From Pseudoalteromonas sp. S2755 (GTDB taxonomy: Bacteria > Pseudomonadota > Gammaproteobacteria > Enterobacterales > Alteromonadaceae): a stretch of 64,000 nucleotides of DNA. Positions within the stretch are counted from its first letter, which is position 1, and each line of letters opens with the position of its first letter. Shown piece by piece: positions 59,122 through 64,000 of this stretch. The stretch spans positions 1 through 64,000 of the forward strand of contig NZ_PNDS01000042.1 in the NCBI RefSeq assembly GCF_005886535.1, in the 5' to 3' direction. The notes beneath the pieces were generated by a model. The model was given only the letters and a program-made list of their open reading frames with translations. It had not been told where the DNA came from and did not search any database. The translations under genes and the position numbers were made by a program.

Positions 59122-59490
59122 ATGGTACACAGAGCGAAGTTGATATTACAATTTGCACTAGGCTTTGCCATCATTTTAGCGTGCCTCTTCAGCGCTAAAT
59201 GGATAATTCAGCATAGCGCTATTCAGATCCCAGCCGCCCTACTTGGCATGGTGTTTCTTGTCATACTCCTTGCCACAAAAATCATTAAAGTAGAATGGTT
59301 AGCACCTGGGGCGGAGCCCATTTTAAAATATATGGCGCTGTTTTTTATTCCTGCGGGAGTGGGCTTGGTAGAACATCTTAGTTTGTTTCAATCCCACTGG
59401 CTTATGCTACTGTTATTGCTAATTGGTGTACCAACAATAAGTCTTATATTGTTAAGCCCTATCGTTAAGAGCATCAAGTTTCGTGATTAA
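59122..59490 (+). CDS. LrgA/CidA family holin-like membrane protein
   Basis: A 122-residue protein with four hydrophobic helices and the family segments QIPAALLGMVFLVILLATK and KYMALFFIPAGVGLVEHL. LrgA/CidA proteins act with LrgB/CidB partners in murein hydrolase control or in export of small metabolites such as pyruvate. Its end overlaps the LrgB gene. A TATAAT about 80 bp upstream lacks a clear -35. Confidence 0.9.
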   Translation: MVHRAKLILQFALGFAIILACLFSAKWIIQHSAIQIPAALLGMVFLVILLATKIIKVEWLAPGAEPILKYMALFFIPAGVGLVEHLSLFQSHWLMLLLLLIGVPTISLILLSPIVKSIKFRD

Positions 59491-60172
59491 TATGATTATG
59501 GCGTCAGCGCTCACCGTCCTGTTATTTTTTAGTGCTCGCAAACTATATCAGCGCATCTCCTTACCGATATTAAACCCTGTGCTGATCTGCATTTTGACCA
59601 TTTCGGCATGTCTACTACTCACGAAATTTGACTACAAGGTATATCAACAAGCAACGCTACCAATTCATTACTTGTTAGAGCCAGCTGTCGTTGCACTCGC
59701 TTACCCCTTGTATAAACAATTTCACCAAATTAAACCGGTATTTTTTGCATTGTGCTTAACCAGTTGGTTGGGTGTTTCACTGTCTACGTTAAGCGCTTTT
59801 CTAATCTGTCAATTTTTTGCAGCCGATCCACAGCTCTCAGCTTCAATGGCGGCCCTGTCGGTTACAACACCAATCACCTTACTCATTAGTGATTATCTCG
59901 GGGGGATCCCCGCTATTGCAGCGATTATGGTGATATTGATTGGTGTATTTGGTGGTGTGTTTGGACTACATATCTTGCATTGGTGTAAAGTTGAGCCTAT
60001 GCAAGCGAAAGGCACCGCGCTGGGTGTTGTCTGCCATGCCATAGGCACTGCCACAGCGATAGAGCATCACCCCATGGCTGGTGCTTTTGCTTCTGCGGCG
60101 ATGACAATTACCGCCATGATAACTGCACTTTGGGTGCCTTTGTTTTATCATTGGCTGGCTACTCTAATTTAA
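59483..60172 (+). CDS. LrgB/CidB family membrane protein
   Basis: A 229-residue multi-pass membrane protein. LrgB signatures include PAVVALAYPLYKQF, SVTTPITLLISDYLGGIPAI and GTALGVVCHAIGTATAIEHH. The frame opens at GTG 59483, overlapping the LrgA stop, or at ATG 59492; no strong ribosome site distinguishes them. It works with LrgA in relatives. A mechanosensitive channel gene starts 18 bp after its stop. Confidence 0.9.
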   Translation: MINMIMASALTVLLFFSARKLYQRISLPILNPVLICILTISACLLLTKFDYKVYQQATLPIHYLLEPAVVALAYPLYKQFHQIKPVFFALCLTSWLGVSLSTLSAFLICQFFAADPQLSASMAALSVTTPITLLISDYLGGIPAIAAIMVILIGVFGGVFGLHILHWCKVEPMQAKGTALGVVCHAIGTATAIEHHPMAGAFASAAMTITAMITALWVPLFYHWLATLI

Positions 60173-60189
60173 TAACTCGGGATACGACT

Positions 60190-61011
60190 GTGATCAATCA
60201 AGAAATCGAGCAAATAGAACACTATTACAACATTATTCGAGAGTATCTGGTGACGTACAGTTTCCAACTGCTCGCTGCGATATTCATCTTCCTTCTCGGT
60301 TTGTGGTTATCAAGAAAGCTGTCTAAAGCGACTGAAAACTTGATGCTAAAACACAATATCGATCCTGCTTTAACCAACTTTATTGGCAATGTGATCAAAG
60401 TGCTGATTATTGCCATGTTTGTGATTATTTCTCTTGGCAAGGTTGGCATCAGTATCACACCGTTTGTCGCCGCCATCGGTGCCGCGTCTCTAGGTGCTGG
60501 TCTTGCGCTACAAGGGATGCTGGCAAATTATGGCGCAGGGCTTGCCATCATCGCTACCCGCCCATTTGTGATTGGCGATACCATCAGCATCAAAGGCGTT
60601 AACGGCCAAGTTAAAATGATTGAGCTTGGACATACCACGCTCATCAACGAAGACAAAGTAGAGATCACAATCCCAAATAAACATGTGGTGGGAGAAATTC
60701 TCCATAACTCGTTTGCAAACTCTCTGGTTAAAGGCGAGATAGGGATAGCCTATGATGCTGATCACCAAGGCGCATTAACACTTATCAATCAGGTACTCGC
60801 TGACAATACTAAAGTCAGTCAAGACCCTAAGCCTCAAGTCGGGATTGAGGAGTTTGCCGACAGCGCAGTGATATTGAGCTACCGCTACTGGGTGCCTACG
60901 ACTTCACTTATCGAAACTAAACTAGAAGTGAATAGAGCGGTGTTTGCCGCGATTAAAAATGCGGAAATCGAAATTCCATTCCCGCAACGAGTGGTTAAAA
61001 TCATTCAGTGA
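60190..61011 (+). CDS. MscS family mechanosensitive ion channel
   Basis: A 273-residue small MscS-type channel. Three transmembrane helices lie at about 25-45, 65-85 and 90-115. The pore helix TM3 is Ala/Gly-rich (AAIGAASLGAGLALQGMLAN), and a beta domain and C-terminal vestibule end in IPFPQRVVKI. It releases solutes on osmotic downshock. I chose GTG at 60190, preceded by GGGA. The open frame to 60130 would overlap LrgB by 43 bp and adds an unlikely N-terminus. Confidence 0.88.
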   Translation: MINQEIEQIEHYYNIIREYLVTYSFQLLAAIFIFLLGLWLSRKLSKATENLMLKHNIDPALTNFIGNVIKVLIIAMFVIISLGKVGISITPFVAAIGAASLGAGLALQGMLANYGAGLAIIATRPFVIGDTISIKGVNGQVKMIELGHTTLINEDKVEITIPNKHVVGEILHNSFANSLVKGEIGIAYDADHQGALTLINQVLADNTKVSQDPKPQVGIEEFADSAVILSYRYWVPTTSLIETKLEVNRAVFAAIKNAEIEIPFPQRVVKIIQ

Positions 61012-61024
61012 GTAAACTCAATAA

Positions 61025-61049
61025 CGGCTAGCACCCTAGCCGATATTTT
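61025..61049. terminator. Terminator between two convergent MscS genes
   Basis: CGGCTAG (61025-61031) and CTAGCCG (61036-61042) form a perfect 7-bp stem with a CACC loop, followed by ATATTTTA on the plus strand. Confidence 0.6.
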
Positions 61050-61053
61050 ACAC

Positions 61054-61950
61054 TCAGTTTTCATCAGGCTTTTCCATAGAAAAGCCACTGCGTAAGTGAA
61101 GATCGCGCTGTGGAAACGGGATCTCGATTTGATATTTGCGAAAGGCATCATCAATAGCCCAAAGATAATCAGAAACCAGCGCCGTTGGTCGCTTTACCTG
61201 CTCAGGTTGCACCCAAACTCCTAGCGTGAAATTCAAGCTACTATCACCAAACCCGGTCATCCATACCGTGGCTTCTCGCCCCGGCGTATTCAAGGTGTAT
61301 TGGACATTTTTGGCCGCTTCCAATGCGGCACGCTTCACCTTCTCTTTGTCGCTACCGTAGGCTACTGAAAAAGGAATACGGAAACGACGATATTTATCTG
61401 ACATTGTCCAATTGGTAATTGTATTTGACACCATTTCCGAGTTTGGAATAAGCAGGTCGACATTGTCATTGGTGCGGATCCAAGTTGAGCGCATGTGAAT
61501 GGCTATAACTTCCCCCACTACCCCGTTTGTCAGCTCAACAAAGTCCCCAACTTTGACGGTTTTCTCTAGCAGTAACACCAGACCAGAAACAAAGTTATTC
61601 ACCAGACCTTGTAGCCCCAAACCAATCCCAACGCCAAGTGCACTGGCCACAAGCGCCAGCTCAGTTATCTCAAAACCTAAGGCGGTCAGAGCGATAATAA
61701 GACCGATAAATAACACGATGTAGTGAATGATCCTGCCTATCACATAGGCTGAGGTATGCTGGATCACCCCTTGTCTTGAAGCGAGACGATTAAATGCTAG
61801 TCGCAGGATCTTGGAGATCACCAAAGTCGCAACAATCACAGCGATAAATGAGAGTGCCTCTCCCACCTCTAATGAAAATTTACCTAATGAAAATAGCTTT
61901 TGGTCAAGCCACGGAATATCTACGTCTATATCTATTGGTGCTTTTATCAT
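61054..61950 (-). CDS. MscS family mechanosensitive ion channel, second gene
   Basis: A 298-residue MscS-type protein. Hydrophobic helices lie at about 28-50, 68-95 and 98-125. The pore region is ALVASALGVGIGLGLQGLVN, followed by FVSGLVLLLEKTVKVGDFVE and a C-terminus ending in IPFPQRDLHLR. It is only distantly similar to the channel at 60190-61011, so the two look like old paralogues of different subfamilies, not a recent duplication. They are convergent. The N-terminus has an acidic stretch (PIDIDVDIPWLDQ) before the first helix. Confidence 0.88.
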   Translation of the reverse strand: MIKAPIDIDVDIPWLDQKLFSLGKFSLEVGEALSFIAVIVATLVISKILRLAFNRLASRQGVIQHTSAYVIGRIIHYIVLFIGLIIALTALGFEITELALVASALGVGIGLGLQGLVNNFVSGLVLLLEKTVKVGDFVELTNGVVGEVIAIHMRSTWIRTNDNVDLLIPNSEMVSNTITNWTMSDKYRRFRIPFSVAYGSDKEKVKRAALEAAKNVQYTLNTPGREATVWMTGFGDSSLNFTLGVWVQPEQVKRPTALVSDYLWAIDDAFRKYQIEIPFPQRDLHLRSGFSMEKPDEN

Positions 61951-62130
61951 GGTTATATTTTTTGTTATCTCGTGAGGTTAAGTGTGTGTGCCTAGAAGCA
62001 AAAATACAAGTGTTAGAGGTGCCTAAATCATGTTTTGTTTAGGCTGCTCGCTTGACCTTTTACATGGCTCGTGACTAAATAAAGGACAAATATATAACAA
62101 TAATACTACTGCGGATTGGTAAAATACGTC

Positions 62131-63654
62131 ATGAAAAAATCCCTACTTGCCTTAACCACTTGTCTCGCGCTAGCGTTGCCAGCTTATAGTCAATCGCTTG
62201 CGGACCTTACCACGCTCGAAGCACAAACCAAAATACAAAATCGAACTTTATCGGCAACGCAACTCACTGAGTTTTATCTAAAAAGAATTTCACAACTTGA
62301 TGATAGTGGTCCTATGCTCAATGCCGTGATCACGCTCAATCCCAACGCTTTAGAAGACGCAAAAAAGCTTGATGCCGAACTACTCGCGGGACAATATCGA
62401 GGGCCACTTCATGGCCTGCCAGTTATTGTTAAAGATAACATCGACACCAGAGCGCCAATGGCAACAACCGCAGGCGCACTTGCCCTGCAACACAACGTCA
62501 AAACCCAAGCTGCACCACTTATCATCCAGTTAGAACAAGCCGGCGCTATCATCCTTGGCAAAGCCAATTTAAGTGAATGGGCAAACTTTAAATCAAGTTT
62601 CAGCTCGAGCGGCTACAGCACGCTCGGTGGTCAAACCAAAAACCCGTATGTGTTAGATAGAACACCATGCGGCTCAAGTTCAGGCTCAGCCGTTGCCGTC
62701 TCCGCAGGTCTTGCCCTGCTCGCCATTGGCACGGAAACTGACGGCTCTATTGTTTGTCCTTCAGCACATAATGGTGTTGTAGGTATTAAACCGACTGTCG
62801 GTTTAGTTCCTGGTGAAGGCATTATTCCTATCAGTCATAGCCAAGATAGCGCTGGCCCTATGGCAAAATCGGTGATGGGCGCCGCCTTATTACTCAATGC
62901 TATCGTTACCAATGCAAAACAGCCGATTGATTTTACCCAAGGCTTAAATACTGCCAGCCTCAAAGGCAAACGAATTGCTATCACCAGTCATGTAGGTCAG
63001 TTTCCACCAGCAGTTCAAGCGGTATTTGCAAAAGCCGTTGCGACCATGAAAGCAAATGGCGCAGAAATAATTGAAGGGTTAGACTTACCTGAGCTGGAAG
63101 CTTTAGGCTCTGCCGAATTGGATATTTTGCTCTATGACTTTAAGCATGATCTCAATGCTTACCTTGCCACGACACCAGAGCAGGTAAAAGTAAAAAATCT
63201 AAACCAGCTCATCCAATTCAACCAGCAACATCCCTCCACCATTAAGTTCTTTGACCAATATTTGATAGAGGAAGCTGCAAAGAAAGGCGATATCACGGAA
63301 CACCGATATCAAGAAGCCCAAGCTTTGGTTAAAAAGTTTGCCCGTCAACAAGGCATTGATAAAATAATACAAGAACATCGCCTTGACGCATTTATCGCAC
63401 CAACGAATACCCCAGCTTGGAGTATCGATATCATTAACGGTGATAATTTCTCAGCCTCGTCGTCATCTCCTGCCGCGATTGCAGGATATCCAAGCATTAC
63501 AGTACCGATGGGTTTTCATCACGAGCTACCGCTGGGTATTTCTTTCTTCGCTGAGGCCTATAGCGAGGCGAGATTGATCAAGCTTGCCTATGCTTTCGAG
63601 CAATTGACTAATGCACGCAAAGCGCCTGAATTTAAGGCGACATTAACGCCTTAA
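62131..63654 (+). CDS. Secreted amidase (amidase-signature family)
   Basis: A 507-residue enzyme with a signal peptide (about 1-20, cleavage near AYS-QS). The amidase-signature Ser-cisSer-Lys triad is visible: K101 in VIVKDNIDT, S182 in CGSSSGSA and the nucleophile S206 in TDGSIVCPS. The spacing of 24 between the two serines is as in the family. It should hydrolyse an amide outside the cytoplasm; the substrate is unknown. The ATG at 62131 starts a classic signal peptide (MKKSLLAL), whereas the open frame reaches a TTG at 62116. Confidence 0.88.
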   Translation: MKKSLLALTTCLALALPAYSQSLADLTTLEAQTKIQNRTLSATQLTEFYLKRISQLDDSGPMLNAVITLNPNALEDAKKLDAELLAGQYRGPLHGLPVIVKDNIDTRAPMATTAGALALQHNVKTQAAPLIIQLEQAGAIILGKANLSEWANFKSSFSSSGYSTLGGQTKNPYVLDRTPCGSSSGSAVAVSAGLALLAIGTETDGSIVCPSAHNGVVGIKPTVGLVPGEGIIPISHSQDSAGPMAKSVMGAALLLNAIVTNAKQPIDFTQGLNTASLKGKRIAITSHVGQFPPAVQAVFAKAVATMKANGAEIIEGLDLPELEALGSAELDILLYDFKHDLNAYLATTPEQVKVKNLNQLIQFNQQHPSTIKFFDQYLIEEAAKKGDITEHRYQEAQALVKKFARQQGIDKIIQEHRLDAFIAPTNTPAWSIDIINGDNFSASSSSPAAIAGYPSITVPMGFHHELPLGISFFAEAYSEARLIKLAYAFEQLTNARKAPEFKATLTP

Positions 63655-63676
63655 AAATAATAGTAGTGTTATAAAT

Positions 63677-63714
63677 AAAAATGCCTTCACACCGATTGAT
63701 GTGAAGGCATTTTT
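63677..63714. terminator. Bidirectional terminator between the amidase gene and cysS
   Basis: AAAAATGCCTTCACA and TGTGAAGGCATTTTT form a long perfect stem with A- and T-runs on both sides, between convergent genes. Confidence 0.9.
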
Positions 63715-63743
63715 ATTTGCGTATCGTGTTGGTACCAAGGAGG

Positions 63744-64000
63744 TTAAGCTTTACGCCAAGTTGTTTTGCCCGCGCTATCTTCTAAAACAACGCCTAAGGC
63801 AGTTAGCGCATCACGCGCCTCATCCGCTGCGGCCCAATCTTTATTTTCGCGAGCGCTGCGACGCTTTTCAATCAATGCTTCGATTTGCGCTACTTCGCCG
63901 TCGTCTTGCTCGCCCTGTAAGAAAGATTCAGGGTCTTGCTGCGCAATACCTAAGACTTCCGCGAGTTTCACAAGAATAAACGCGTGCTCACCCGCAGCTT
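63744..64000 (-). CDS. cysS: Cysteine--tRNA ligase, C-terminal part (gene continues beyond the window)
   Basis: The last 85 residues of a class I aminoacyl-tRNA synthetase. The C-terminal helical domain is typical: [18 protein letters not shown], then [20 protein letters not shown] and the closing [20 protein letters not shown]. The HIGH and KMSKS motifs lie outside the window. The frame is open to the right edge. A strong terminator follows the stop. Confidence 0.9.
   Translation of the reverse strand, partial: AAGEHAFILVKLAEVLGIAQQDPESFLQGEQDDGEVAQIEALIEKRRSARENKDWAAADEARDALTALGVVLEDSAGKTTWRKA

Noticed and set aside
60130..60190. Upstream start of the MscS channel at 60130
   Set aside because: It overlaps lrgB by 43 bp and encodes a segment that reads as out-of-frame lrgB. 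The GTG at 60190 has a ribosome site and a normal N-terminus.
1..64000. Prophage, insertion sequence, tRNA, rRNA, CRISPR or restriction-modification genes
   Set aside because: No such gene or array was recognised by reading either strand; the window is mostly conserved housekeeping genes.

Overview
The window reads as a chromosomal segment of a marine gammaproteobacterium, most likely Pseudoalteromonas or a close relative in the Alteromonadales. This is inferred from three things: moderately AT-rich DNA, the protein sequences, and conserved gene neighbourhoods. Those neighbourhoods are rpsB-tsf-pyrH-frr-uppS-cdsA-dxr-rseP-bamA-skp-lpxD-fabZ-lpxA-lpxB-rnhB-dnaE-accA-tilS, rpoE-rseABC-lepA-lepB-rnc-era-recO-pdxJ with divergent nadB, and sdhE-ygfX opposite ygfZ. 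No prophage, CRISPR array, insertion sequence, rRNA or tRNA gene was seen. Most of the window is core genome.

Bases 1-15.5 kb are the accessory part. They hold the end of an unidentified reading frame, then a LysR regulator divergent from a two-gene unit (a periplasmic metallo-beta-lactamase-fold protein with an altered metal motif, overlapping a DsbA/FrnE-like protein). Next come a class C beta-lactamase-like serine hydrolase, a decayed XRE-cupin-type regulator and the 4.5S SRP RNA gene (ffs, minus strand, with a clear promoter). These are followed by a DUF3014 membrane protein, a patatin-like phospholipase, a GNAT acetyltransferase, a secreted esterase divergent from a membrane-bound winged-helix/beta-propeller regulator, a Kef-type K+/H+ antiporter and a diguanylate cyclase. 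A short palindromic repeat occurs twice, each time in the gap between convergent genes.

Bases 15.5-36.3 kb are one long minus-strand run for translation (rpsB, tsf, frr, tilS), UMP kinase, isoprenoid and undecaprenyl lipid synthesis (dxr, uppS), phospholipids (cdsA, accA), the outer-membrane assembly machine (rseP, bamA, skp), lipid A (lpxD, fabZ, lpxA, lpxB) and replication (rnhB, dnaE). Intrinsic terminators punctuate it after tsf, frr, lpxA and accA. A near-consensus promoter with a GC-rich discriminator drives rpsB, and a perfect hairpin separates rpsB from tsf.

Bases 36.5-41.5 kb carry plus-strand map, glnD and dapD, plus a small secreted protein with an internal duplication. Bases 41.6-52.2 kb are minus strand: a TonB-dependent receptor, then the sigma-E operon ending in pdxJ, with a candidate sigma-E promoter before rpoE. 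Bases 52.5-64 kb hold nadB, ygfX/sdhE, ygfZ, a SlyD-like isomerase, a DUF481 outer-membrane protein, the DNA-mimic-like YciU, a crotonase, an LrgA/LrgB-MscS cluster facing a second MscS channel, a secreted amidase, and the 3' end of cysS at the right edge.

I found no clearly new multi-gene system. The least explained items are the LysR/MBL/DsbA-like unit, the duplicated-domain secreted protein at 37.5-37.9 kb, the membrane regulator-esterase pair and the palindromic repeat.
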